DNA of 9,063 nt from Alphaproteobacteria bacterium UBA7371 (GTDB lineage Bacteria; Pseudomonadota; Alphaproteobacteria; UBA8317): contig DKOD01000022.1 of the NCBI GenBank assembly GCA_002469865.1, positions 1 to 9,063 on the forward strand. The letters run 5' to 3'. Under the pieces are notes generated by a model that was not told the origin of the DNA, did no database searches, and saw nothing but the letters and a program-made list of their open reading frames with translations. Position numbers and translations under genes: made by a program. Position 1 is the first letter of the stretch, and every line of letters starts with the position of its first letter. Below, piece after piece: positions 1 through 6,315 of the stretch.

Positions 1-32
1 GGCATCTGACTTGGAAGAATTTGGCAAAATAA

Positions 33-920
33 ATGATTTATGACGTCATAGGTGATGTTCATGGCATGCGTCGGGCCCTTGAAAACCTGCTTGTAAAACT
101 GGGTTACACCAATTGTGATGGTGTTTATTGCAGCCCTGAAAGGCGGGCCATATTTGTCGGTGATATTATTGATCGGGGCCCGGAAATCCCAGCCACATGT
201 GACATCATTAGGGGCATGATTGAAGCCGGTGCAGGTGCGGGTATTGTGATGGCCAACCATGAAGCCAATTTGTTGGCCATGCATGTGGGCCATCCCATCC
301 ATGAGGGTGAATATTGTCGGCGCAGGAGCAGCCGCAATCTTGCGCAGGTTCATGAGACCATTGAGCAATTCGACAATCAGTTGGATGAGGCGATGGATTG
401 GTTCAGCACTTGGCCGCTCTGGTTGGAGCTGGATGATATGTTGGTTTTTCATGCTTGCTGGCGCGGTAAGGCGGAATTGGACCTTGCAGGGATCAACAAG
501 CTGAACGCCAAAAATATCAAGCGAATATTCGCCCAAAATAAGTTGCTTGCATCATACAACAACCTGCTAAAAGGGCCTGAGTTTTCCTTGGGTCGGGGCC
601 GCCAAAAAGATGGTTATGATGTCCGCTACCTCTGGTTTGCTCGGGAGCAAGTTTCAGATGCGGTGGAGCGCACAGGCGTTCACGATTACGCCAATCATAT
701 CCATAAAAATGGGCAGCGTTTGAAAGATTTTCACCATGGAAAAAATGGAAAGTTGCTGTTTTTCGGGCATTATTCCATGCATGGCGCGCCACGTTTGTTT
801 CAAAAAAACGCCATTTGCGTGGATTTCTCTAACCGCAAAAAGGGCTGTCTTACGGCCTACAGCCATCAGAAATCCCAAGGCGTGGGCGAAAAGCATTTCA
901 CTAGTGTGGCGTTGGACTGA
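33..920 (+). CDS. Metallophosphoesterase (PPP-like calcineurin-superfamily phosphatase), 295 aa
   Basis: This is a predicted cytosolic phosphatase with a two-metal centre. The metallophosphoesterase motifs appear in order: GDVHG at residues 7-11, GDIIDRGP at 43-50, MANHE at 73-77 (the usual form is GNHD or GNHE, so the glycine is replaced by alanine while Asn75 and His76 remain), a metal-ligand-type His140 in VFHAC, and GHY at 245-247 followed by CVDFS. This order matches the bacterial Ser/Thr protein phosphatase and diadenosine tetraphosphatase-like branch. The substrate cannot be read from the sequence. There is no signal peptide or membrane segment. The ATG follows an in-frame TAA (30-32) directly, so no longer form exists; the only SD-like string, GGAAG at 13-17, is rather far away. 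The next gene lies 59 bp downstream and probably has its own promoter. Confidence is high for the superfamily and low for the substrate. Confidence 0.9.
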   Translation: MIYDVIGDVHGMRRALENLLVKLGYTNCDGVYCSPERRAIFVGDIIDRGPEIPATCDIIRGMIEAGAGAGIVMANHEANLLAMHVGHPIHEGEYCRRRSSRNLAQVHETIEQFDNQLDEAMDWFSTWPLWLELDDMLVFHACWRGKAELDLAGINKLNAKNIKRIFAQNKLLASYNNLLKGPEFSLGRGRQKDGYDVRYLWFAREQVSDAVERTGVHDYANHIHKNGQRLKDFHHGKNGKLLFFGHYSMHGAPRLFQKNAICVDFSNRKKGCLTAYSHQKSQGVGEKHFTSVALD

Positions 921-933
921 CATGGCCATGTCA
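918..933. promoter_or_regulatory. Perfect 16-bp palindrome, candidate operator
   Basis: TGACATGGCCATGTCA equals its own reverse complement over all 16 bases. It begins on the TGA stop of the phosphoesterase gene and ends 14 bp before an extended -10 element, so it would cover the -35 area of the next gene's promoter. The position suits a repressor or activator site for a dimeric regulator. There is no loop and no following T-run, so it is a poor terminator. The operator role is inferred. Confidence 0.45.
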
Positions 934-946
934 CACGAATCGGTTT

Positions 947-955
947 TGGTATATT
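947..955 (+). promoter_or_regulatory. Extended -10 promoter candidate for the acidic-protein gene
   Basis: TGGTATATT reads as an extended -10 (TG-N-TATATT, one mismatch to TATAAT). No good -35 hexamer lies 16-18 bp upstream, which is tolerable for extended -10 promoters. Transcription would begin near 962 and give a leader of about 18 nt that still holds the GGAGG ribosome site at 970-974. The call is made by eye and is moderate. Confidence 0.4.
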
Positions 956-979
956 CCGAGTTTCGTGATGGAGGATGCG

Positions 980-1402
980 ATGAACGATATTGTTGAAGAA
1001 AAAAACCAAGATGAAGTGGCCGTGCGAGATTTTGAGCTTGATGGTGATGTCTTTATGGCCATGTTGTCCTTGGTTGAGGAAGTGACAGCATTGGCTGGGG
1101 ACTTGGGATTTGTTTCCGAAATGGAGCTTACAACCCCAGATGAAGATGATGAGGAAGATGCTGCTTTTCTGATCAATTTTGACATCAATGATCCCGATTT
1201 GGATGAACCTGTTGCGTTCATTCAAGCTGATCATGAAGGAAATGGGTCCGTGGTGTTTTTGGATGCGGGTATGCCGCATGCAAATTACCGGGCTGTGTAT
1301 TTTGCCCTGGCCGGTCTGGCCACCCATTTTGATCTTGGCTTCCACGTTGCCGAAATTGGCGATGATATGGATGACGATGAAGAGCTAGAAGGCGAGGAGT
1401 AA
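980..1402 (+). CDS. Highly acidic hypothetical protein, 140 aa
   Basis: I do not recognise this family. About 41 of the 140 residues are Asp or Glu, and only about three are Lys or Arg. Acidic runs lie at residues 54-60 (DEDDEED) and in the tail (DDMDDDEELEGEE). Between them is an ordinary-looking core with hydrophobic stretches (FLINFDI, VVFLDAG, AVYFALAGLATHFDLGFHVAEI), so it is probably a small folded cytosolic protein rather than a disordered acidic tail. There is no signal peptide or membrane segment. The ATG at 980 is preferred to the in-frame GTG at 965 and ATG at 968 because GGAGG at 970-974 lies 5 nt before it. The gene has its own candidate promoter and palindrome upstream and converges on the HAD gene. 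Calcium binding, DNA mimicry or chaperone roles are all conceivable, but none is shown by a motif. Confidence 0.8.
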   Translation: MNDIVEEKNQDEVAVRDFELDGDVFMAMLSLVEEVTALAGDLGFVSEMELTTPDEDDEEDAAFLINFDINDPDLDEPVAFIQADHEGNGSVVFLDAGMPHANYRAVYFALAGLATHFDLGFHVAEIGDDMDDDEELEGEE

Positions 1403-1417
1403 TCGCCTCAATCTTTT
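1390..1417 (+). terminator. Weak intrinsic terminator candidate after the acidic-protein gene
   Basis: A 6-bp stem, AGGCGA (1390-1395) with TCGCCT (1403-1408) and a 7-nt loop, overlaps the TAA stop. A short TCTTTT follows at 1412-1417. The stem is short and the T-run is only four bases, so termination would be modest. It fits the convergent arrangement with the HAD gene. Confidence 0.3.
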
Positions 1418-2072
1418 ACCCCAAAAAATTGGTCCAGGCCTTCACTAGGCCTGGGACTAGGTAATGTTCAAAGGCATGATCTGGTTTGGTGACCTCATTG
1501 GCCACAAAGCCATCCTTAAATAGGGAAAAGGGCATCAAACTTGCCCTGGCAGCTGCTTGGTCAGCCGGGCTGTCCCCGACAAATAAGGCTGGGCCTTCAT
1601 GCGTCATTTCTTTGCAAAGCCTTGTGATCATGTCCGGTGCAGGTTTGGGTGGGTGGTCATTGGTACGTCCAACCACATGATCAACATGTTTGCTTAAGGA
1701 TAAATGTGCGCAAATCTCTAAGGCAAATTCTTCGGGCTTGTTGGTGCAAACAGCTGTTTTTATTCCTAATCGCCTCAATTCATTCAAAACATCCACCACG
1801 CCATCATAGATGCTGGTTGTTGTTGTATGTCGCTTGCCATAGGCCGACCGAAAATCCTTAATGAACGCATCTTCATCAAGCGCCCAATCATTGGGATGAT
1901 TGGCCTTCATGACCCCAAGCATGGCCATGCCGCCTTTTCCTGGTGTGTTTCCAAACGTTTTTTTGGGAAGTTGCTTGAGCCCATATTTGCCAGCAGTTTC
2001 GTTCATGGCACCGATTAAATCATCGCTGCTGTCGATAAGGGTTCCATCCAGGTCAAAAATAATAAGGGCCAT
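1416..2072 (-). CDS. HAD-superfamily phosphatase, phosphoglycolate phosphatase-like, 218 aa
   Basis: This is a predicted Mg-dependent phosphomonoesterase of HAD subfamily I. Motif I is DLDGT at residues 7-11, with nucleophile Asp7 and acid/base Asp9. Motif II is the Thr of AVCTNKP (Thr110), motif III is Lys143 in PPKPAPD, and motif IV is VGDSPAD with Asp167 and Asp171. The helical cap lies between motifs I and II. Length and motif spacing fit Gph-type phosphoglycolate phosphatases, but other small phosphate esters are possible, so no symbol is given. The longest frame opens at a TTG at 2084. The ATG at 2072 is preferred because GGAA lies 6 nt upstream and it places DLDGT at the usual distance from the N-terminus. 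The gene is divergent from glmU. Its last codons overlap a terminator-shaped hairpin. Confidence 0.9.
   Translation of the reverse strand: MALIIFDLDGTLIDSSDDLIGAMNETAGKYGLKQLPKKTFGNTPGKGGMAMLGVMKANHPNDWALDEDAFIKDFRSAYGKRHTTTTSIYDGVVDVLNELRRLGIKTAVCTNKPEEFALEICAHLSLSKHVDHVVGRTNDHPPKPAPDMITRLCKEMTHEGPALFVGDSPADQAAARASLMPFSLFKDGFVANEVTKPDHAFEHYLVPGLVKAWTNFLG
1423..1457 (-). terminator. Terminator-shaped hairpin inside the last codons of the HAD gene
   Basis: Read on the minus strand, CCAGGCC (1454-1448 side) and GGCCTGG (1440-1434 side) form a perfect 7-bp GC-rich stem with a 7-nt loop. Two more pairs can form past one bulged C. TTTTTT follows at 1428-1423. The T-run is encoded before the TAA stop (1418-1416), so the structure lies wholly inside the coding region. 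The shape is clear; activity is uncertain, because a translating ribosome would melt the stem. Confidence 0.4.
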
Positions 2073-2103
2073 AATCTGTTCCAATGACTAAAAATGTTTC
2101 GTT

Positions 2104-2109
2104 TTGACA
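2104..2109 (+). promoter_or_regulatory. TTGACA, possible -35 element for glmU-glmS
   Basis: A perfect TTGACA lies 68 bp before the glmU ATG. With a 17-bp spacer the -10 would be TAACCG (2127-2132), a poor match. A start near 2139 would also lie inside the hairpin at 2109-2146, so promoter and terminator readings exclude each other. The element is visible; its use is unproven. Confidence 0.25.
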
Positions 2110-2157
2110 AACGCACCCTGCTTGCCTAACCGATCAGGATGCGTTTTTCTATTTTTT
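2109..2157 (+). terminator. Hairpin plus long U-tract in the glmU leader (terminator or attenuator candidate)
   Basis: AAACGCA (2109-2115) pairs with TGCGTTT (2140-2146), and CCTG (2117-2120) pairs with CAGG (2135-2138). This gives 11 pairs interrupted by one C-A mismatch, around a 14-nt loop. T-rich sequence follows (TTTTT at 2144-2148, TTTTTT at 2152-2157) and ends 19 nt before the glmU ATG. The U-tract is only on the plus strand, so it would act on transcripts heading into glmU. No gene upstream is in that orientation. The function is inferred: attenuation, or a stop for antisense transcription through the HAD gene. Confidence 0.45.
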
Positions 2158-2176
2158 GCAACTTCTTTGGTGTTTC

Positions 2177-3490
2177 ATGGCAACCTGCGTAATTCTTGCT
2201 GCCGGCAAAGGGACACGGATGTTATCTCCGTTGCCCAAAGTGCTCCACAAACTTGGTGGTTTAAGTCTTGTGGGGCATGTGGTGAAAGCCGCCAGCGCCA
2301 TTGATAAATCGCCTATCTTGGTTGTTGGTCATCAGGCAGAAGAAGTGATGGGCAATATTGAAGGGGTGCGGTTTGCCACCCAATCACCACAATTGGGCAC
2401 AGGCCATGCGGTGATGATGGCGTTACCGCAAATTCCTAATAATGACGAGCCCGTGCTTGTTTTGTTTGGTGACACCCCGCTCATTAAAGCCAGCACATTG
2501 CACAAATTGGTGGCGCAATTGGGGGAAGGTCGTCCCTTGGCGGTGCTTGCCTTTGAGTCGGAGCATCCTGGCCGTTATGGCCGTGTGGTGGCTGAAAAAG
2601 ACATCATTCACGATATTGTCGAAGCCAAAGATGCAACCGACAACCAACTGGCTATTCGCCTTTGCAATGCGGGTGTGATGGCCGGAACGGGCGCCATGTT
2701 CCATCGCTTTATTCCCCAGATTTCCAACCATAATGCTGCCAAGGAATATTATCTCACTGATCTTGTGGCCATGGTGCGTGGGGAAGGGTTGGACGTTGCC
2801 TATTCTTTGGCTGGTGAGGAGGAAGTTGCAGGGGTTAATTCCCAATTTGATTTGTCAGAGCGCGAAGCTGCGTATCAAAAACAGCAACGTCGGACCCTCA
2901 TGGATCAAGGTGTGCAAATGCCCCATCCTGAAACCGTATTTTTGAGCCACGACACAAAATTGCCAGCTGGTAGTTTGGTGGAGGCCCATTGTGTGCTGGC
3001 GCCAGGCGTGAAGGCACATGGCCCTGTCACCATCCGGGCATTTTCTCATCTTGAAGGTGCTGAATTATCAGAAGGATGTGTGGTGGGTCCTTATGCAAGA
3101 CTTAGACCCGGAACAATTTTGGGACCGAAAGTGCGCATTGGTAATTTTGTTGAAACCAAAAAGACAATTGTTGGTGAGGGCAGCAAAATTAACCATCTTT
3201 CCTATGTGGGCGATGCGTCTCTGGGTCAGTATGTAAATATTGGTGCGGGCACCATCACCTGCAATTATGATGGTTATCAAAAACATCAAACATCCATTGG
3301 TGACGGTGTTTTTGTTGGTTCGGACACTTTGCTTGTGGCGCCTATTAACATTGGCAAAGGAAGCTACACAGGTTCTGGGTCTGTGTTGAGTGATGATGTG
3401 CCTGAGGATAGTTTGGCCCTTACCAGACCTGCGCGCCAAATATTTGAGGGTTGGGCCACCCGGTTTCGATCGAAACAAAAAAAGGGATAA
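2177..3490 (+). CDS. glmU: Bifunctional UDP-GlcNAc pyrophosphorylase / glucosamine-1-phosphate acetyltransferase GlmU, 437 aa
   Basis: GlmU acetylates glucosamine-1-phosphate and then joins the product to UTP, giving UDP-GlcNAc for peptidoglycan and lipopolysaccharide. The N-terminal pyrophosphorylase domain (about 1-225) shows LAAGKGTRM at 7-15, the PKVLHKL lysine, LGTGHA around 73-78 and FGDTPLI with metal ligand Asp99. The C-terminal left-handed beta-helix (about 235-430) shows GPYARLRPGT, NFVETKK, NHLSYVGD with catalytic-type His340, NIGAGTITCNYDG with Asn363 and Tyr364, and FVGSDTLLVAP. At 437 residues it is slightly shorter than the E. coli enzyme (456). The frame opens at TTG 2156, but the family N-terminus (MATCVILAAGKG) fits the ATG at 2177; the SD there is weak. 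It ends 3 nt before glmS, so the two form an operon. Confidence 0.97.
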   Translation: MATCVILAAGKGTRMLSPLPKVLHKLGGLSLVGHVVKAASAIDKSPILVVGHQAEEVMGNIEGVRFATQSPQLGTGHAVMMALPQIPNNDEPVLVLFGDTPLIKASTLHKLVAQLGEGRPLAVLAFESEHPGRYGRVVAEKDIIHDIVEAKDATDNQLAIRLCNAGVMAGTGAMFHRFIPQISNHNAAKEYYLTDLVAMVRGEGLDVAYSLAGEEEVAGVNSQFDLSEREAAYQKQQRRTLMDQGVQMPHPETVFLSHDTKLPAGSLVEAHCVLAPGVKAHGPVTIRAFSHLEGAELSEGCVVGPYARLRPGTILGPKVRIGNFVETKKTIVGEGSKINHLSYVGDASLGQYVNIGAGTITCNYDGYQKHQTSIGDGVFVGSDTLLVAPINIGKGSYTGSGSVLSDDVPEDSLALTRPARQIFEGWATRFRSKQKKG

Positions 3491-3493
3491 ACC

Positions 3494-5317
3494 ATGTGCG
3501 GTATTGTTGCAGCCGTCTCCAGGGGGGATGTTGTGCCCAACCTGATGGAGGGGCTTCGTCGGGTTGAATATCGGGGGTATGATTCCGCAGGCATCAGTTT
3601 GGTGTCGCAAGGTATTATTGCCAGCCGCCGCGCCGTAGGAAAACTATCCGCGCTTAAGGCTCTTGTGGCTGAGGAACCGGTTTCTGGGATGACGGGTATC
3701 GGCCATACAAGATGGGCAACCCACGGTAAGGCAACAATTGCCAATGCCCATCCCCATGCCACCGATCAAGTATCTGTGGTTCATAACGGTATCATTGAGA
3801 ATTTTCAGGAACTAAAGGCGCAATGTCAGGCCCATGGGATGGTGTTCGGCTCAGAGACCGACACTGAAGTTGTTGCCAAATTGCTTGATCTAGCCTTGGC
3901 TCAGGGCATGCCACCATTTGATGCCTTCAAGCATGTCCTTCAACAATTAGAAGGCGCCTATGCTTTGGCTGTTATCTTTGCCCAGGATGACGGGCTCATT
4001 CTGGGTGCAAGGAAGGGCTCCCCACTGGCATTGGGCATCTCCGAGGATGGCCATTATCTTGGCTCTGACGGTCTCGCTTTATCCCATGTTTGCCATCAAA
4101 TTTGCTTTCTTGATGAGGGAGATATGGCAGTCATTCGGGTGGATCACGCCAGCATCTTTGATGCACAAGGCCATCAGGTTTCTAGGTCAGCTGTGCCGGT
4201 ACAAACTGGTCATGCCATTGTGGAACGTGGTCCTTATAAGCATTTTATGGCCAAGGAAATGCACGAACAGCCTGATGTCGTTGGTCAGACATTATCCCGC
4301 CATGTAGATCCATCGAATTTTGAGGCCCGTGATCCGGAACTTATTGCGGAATTGGCGGGTCTTGCAAGCATGAGTTTGATTGCCTGCGGCACTGCTTATT
4401 ATGCTGGGCTTTTGGGCAAATATTGGTTGGAAGAATATGCCAACCTACCCACGGAGTCAGAAATTGCATCGGAATTTCGCTACCGTGCCCATGCCAGCAA
4501 AAATAATGGGGGGGCGATGGTGGTGTCCCAATCAGGCGAAACATCAGATAGTTTGGCAGCCATGCACCATGCAAAATCCATGGGCATGAAACTTGCTGGC
4601 ATTGTGAATGTTCCCCAATCAAGCATGGCCCGGGATGTGGACATCCTATTTCCCACCTTTGCCGGTGCAGAAATAGGCGTAGCCTCAACCAAAGCATTCA
4701 CATGCCAGATGGCAGTCCTTGCTGGTCTCTCGGTTTTAACCGGTCGTGCGCGGGGACACCTACACAAAGATCAAGCACAAAATTTGTTGGCCGAGCTTTT
4801 TGCCTTGCCACGGCTGTTGGGTGATGTGCTGAAAATTGAAGATCAACTTGTTCCTGTGGCACGCCAACTTGCGGGCGTAAAATCAATGCTTTTTCTTGGG
4901 CGCAATATCTTTTTCCCCATGGCCATGGAGGGCGCGCTCAAGCTTAAGGAGTTAAGTTACATCCATGCAGAGGGTTATCCCGCCGGTGAACTTAAACATG
5001 GCCCCATTGCATTAATCGAAGAAGCTGTGCCTGTGGTGGCTTTGCTGCATCAAGAGGTGCAAGCCGACAAAACCATTTCAAATCTGGAAGAAGTCCATGC
5101 CCGCGGCGCCCATGTGGTGGCTATTGGTGATGAGGCATCATTGGCCAAAGTAACCCTCGCTGGTGCATCCCTTATCAAGTTGCCACCATGCACCAAAATT
5201 CAGGCAGCATTCGCCGTGGCCATACCCATGCAAATGCTAGCCTATCATGTCGCTGTGGCCAAAGGCACCGATGTGGATCAACCCCGCAACTTGGCTAAGT
5301 CAGTAACGGTGGAGTAA
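3494..5317 (+). CDS. glmS: Glutamine--fructose-6-phosphate aminotransferase (isomerizing) GlmS, 607 aa
   Basis: GlmS makes glucosamine-6-phosphate from fructose-6-phosphate and glutamine, the first committed step to amino sugars. The glutamine amidotransferase domain (about 1-220) begins MCGIVAAV, with Cys2 as the nucleophile once Met is removed. It also shows RRVEYRGYDSAGI, GHTRWATHG at 70-78, HNGIIEN at 97-103 and ETDTEVV. Two SIS sugar-isomerase domains follow: ACGTAYYAG from 297 and SQSGET from 345 in the first, and SYIHAEGYPAGELKHGP (Glu499, Lys501, His502) in the second. The protein ends in the typical RNLAKSVTVE. Length is as expected for the family (about 609). Only 3 nt separate it from glmU, and its SD (AGGG) lies inside the end of glmU, so the genes are co-transcribed. 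This leaves no room for a glmS ribozyme. Confidence 0.98.
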   Translation: MCGIVAAVSRGDVVPNLMEGLRRVEYRGYDSAGISLVSQGIIASRRAVGKLSALKALVAEEPVSGMTGIGHTRWATHGKATIANAHPHATDQVSVVHNGIIENFQELKAQCQAHGMVFGSETDTEVVAKLLDLALAQGMPPFDAFKHVLQQLEGAYALAVIFAQDDGLILGARKGSPLALGISEDGHYLGSDGLALSHVCHQICFLDEGDMAVIRVDHASIFDAQGHQVSRSAVPVQTGHAIVERGPYKHFMAKEMHEQPDVVGQTLSRHVDPSNFEARDPELIAELAGLASMSLIACGTAYYAGLLGKYWLEEYANLPTESEIASEFRYRAHASKNNGGAMVVSQSGETSDSLAAMHHAKSMGMKLAGIVNVPQSSMARDVDILFPTFAGAEIGVASTKAFTCQMAVLAGLSVLTGRARGHLHKDQAQNLLAELFALPRLLGDVLKIEDQLVPVARQLAGVKSMLFLGRNIFFPMAMEGALKLKELSYIHAEGYPAGELKHGPIALIEEAVPVVALLHQEVQADKTISNLEEVHARGAHVVAIGDEASLAKVTLAGASLIKLPPCTKIQAAFAVAIPMQMLAYHVAVAKGTDVDQPRNLAKSVTVE

Positions 5318-5353
5318 TTTGCACTCAGCGATTTGGGCTTGTGTTCCTCGGTA

Positions 5354-6154
5354 TTACCGCTCCTGAGAGGTGATCCAGTCAATCAAAATAGCATTGAAGT
5401 CCTTAGGGTTTTCGATGTTGCACAAATGTGCAGCACCAGGAACAATTTTCATCAAAGATCCTGGCAGGTGCGCAGCAATAATTTCCGACATGGATACAGG
5501 CAATGCAGGGTCATGCTCGCCCGGGATAATCATCACCGGCGCGGTGATATTTTGGAGTTGTTCGGTGTAGTTGAGCTTCATGACGGCCCGCGAACAACCC
5601 GCATAACCCTTCGGCTTCGTTGTGCTGATCATTTTTGATACATCCGCCACCAATTCTGGGTGAAGTTGGCGTGTCTCTTGGGTAAGCCAGCGGCTCAGGG
5701 TGGGCTCAACCAGACCATCCATGCCTTGTGTGAGTGCTTGGGATATGCGGGCTTCCCAAGTGGGCAAAACTTCTTGAGGAATGGCGCTGGTGGTGGCGCA
5801 TAACGCTAATGACTTGAACATGTTGGGATGAAAAATACCAATGGCTTGGCCCGTCATGCCGCCGATTGAAAGCCCACAAAAATGTGCTTGCTCAAAGCCC
5901 GTTGCCTTTGCCAAGGCAACGGCATCATCCGCCAGATCTTTGATGGTGATGTCATGGTCGAAATCGTCGCTTTGGCCATGCCCCCGCTTGTCGTAACAAA
6001 GGATGCGGTATGCATCCCCCATTACTTCAATTTGCCGGTCCCACATGGAGAAATTGGTCGCCAAGGAATTGCTGAACATCACCTTAATGCCGTCTTCAGG
6101 GCCTGTGATGCGGTAGTGAATATTAACGCCGTTCACATGAAGAAAATCTGACAT
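5354..6154 (-). CDS. Alpha/beta hydrolase, 3-oxoadipate enol-lactonase-like, 266 aa
   Basis: This is a predicted cytosolic serine hydrolase. The catalytic triad is visible: Ser96 in the nucleophile elbow FCGLSIGG, Asp215 in PGEHDPALP, and His243 in PGAAHLCNIENP. The FSNSLAT oxyanion segment near residues 27-33, YDKRGHGQSD and GLSIGGMTGQ closely resemble PcaD, which opens beta-ketoadipate enol-lactone in the protocatechuate/catechol pathway. No other pca gene is in the window, so the true substrate may differ and no symbol is given. The frame opens at TTG 6169 with further ATGs at 6160 and 6154. The ATG at 6154 is chosen because AGAGGA lies 6 nt before it. The gene converges on glmS with 36 bp between stops and no clear terminator. 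Confidence 0.88.
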   Translation of the reverse strand: MSDFLHVNGVNIHYRITGPEDGIKVMFSNSLATNFSMWDRQIEVMGDAYRILCYDKRGHGQSDDFDHDITIKDLADDAVALAKATGFEQAHFCGLSIGGMTGQAIGIFHPNMFKSLALCATTSAIPQEVLPTWEARISQALTQGMDGLVEPTLSRWLTQETRQLHPELVADVSKMISTTKPKGYAGCSRAVMKLNYTEQLQNITAPVMIIPGEHDPALPVSMSEIIAAHLPGSLMKIVPGAAHLCNIENPKDFNAILIDWITSQER

Positions 6155-6191
6155 AATCATTCCTCTCAATTTAAAAATATCAAGGATGAAG

Positions 6192-6296
6192 TTATGACAT
6201 AAATTTGGGTTTCACCATCTTTGTTTGTGAGAACATACCAAGCAAGCCAAATAGCCAACCAAAACATTGGTGAACCCAAGGGCCCTGTGTTGCCAT
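6192..6296 (-). CDS. Possible small ORF, 34 aa, hydrophobic middle
   Basis: The 161-bp gap between the rhodanese gene and the hydrolase gene holds one small ORF on the same strand. It starts MATQGPWVHQCFGWLFGLLG and ends in a basic stretch, KMVKPKFMS. The middle (CFGWLFGLLGMF, about 12 residues) is hydrophobic and glycine- and tryptophan-containing, but short for a full membrane span. There is no clear SD, and the ATG sits in the stem of the hairpin at 6290-6310. It could be a real small protein or chance. I do not recognise it. Confidence 0.2.
   Translation of the reverse strand: MATQGPWVHQCFGWLFGLLGMFSQTKMVKPKFMS
6205..6279. repeat. Widely spaced inverted repeat in the gap before the hydrolase gene
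   Basis: TTGGGTTTCACC (6205-6216) and GGTGAACCCAA (6269-6279) are complementary over 11 pairs with a single bulged T, across a 52-nt loop. In a minus-strand transcript this could form a long stem upstream of the hydrolase start. No U-tract follows, so it is not an obvious terminator. It overlaps the possible 34-residue ORF. Confidence 0.35.
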
Positions 6297-6310
6297 TGGC
6301 GTGATGGCAA
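6290..6310. repeat. Perfect 7-bp hairpin just past the rhodanese gene
   Basis: TTGCCAT (6290-6296) and ATGGCAA (6304-6310) pair around a 7-nt loop, 5 bp beyond the rhodanese stop codon on that gene's strand. There is no T-run on the downstream side (CACAGGGCCC on the minus strand), so it is at most an mRNA 3'-end stabiliser or a weak structure. The stem includes the ATG of the possible small ORF. Confidence 0.3.
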
Positions 6311-6315
6311 TGGGC

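Noticed and set aside
866..1345. 159-residue minus-strand ORF opposite the acidic-protein gene
   Set aside because: It overlaps the end of the phosphoesterase gene and most of the acidic gene, and it has no family resemblance. The plus-strand frame has a strong SD and promoter, so this is a shadow of the skewed acidic codons.
3481..3496. glmS ribozyme/riboswitch before glmS
   Set aside because: Only 3 nt separate the glmU stop from the glmS ATG and everything upstream is coding, so the ribozyme core cannot fit.
3068..3610. 180-residue minus-strand ORF across the glmU-glmS junction
   Set aside because: It lies opposite highly conserved GlmU and GlmS coding sequence and has no recognisable motif, so it is a shadow frame.
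4917..4928. CCATGGCCATGG palindrome in glmS
   Set aside because: It encodes the conserved stretch around PMAMEG inside the second SIS domain, so codon constraint is enough to explain it.
5318..5360. Terminator between glmS and the hydrolase gene
   Set aside because: Only a tiny palindrome (CGGTATTACCG, 5350-5360) and no T-run are present, so it does not support an intrinsic terminator on either strand.
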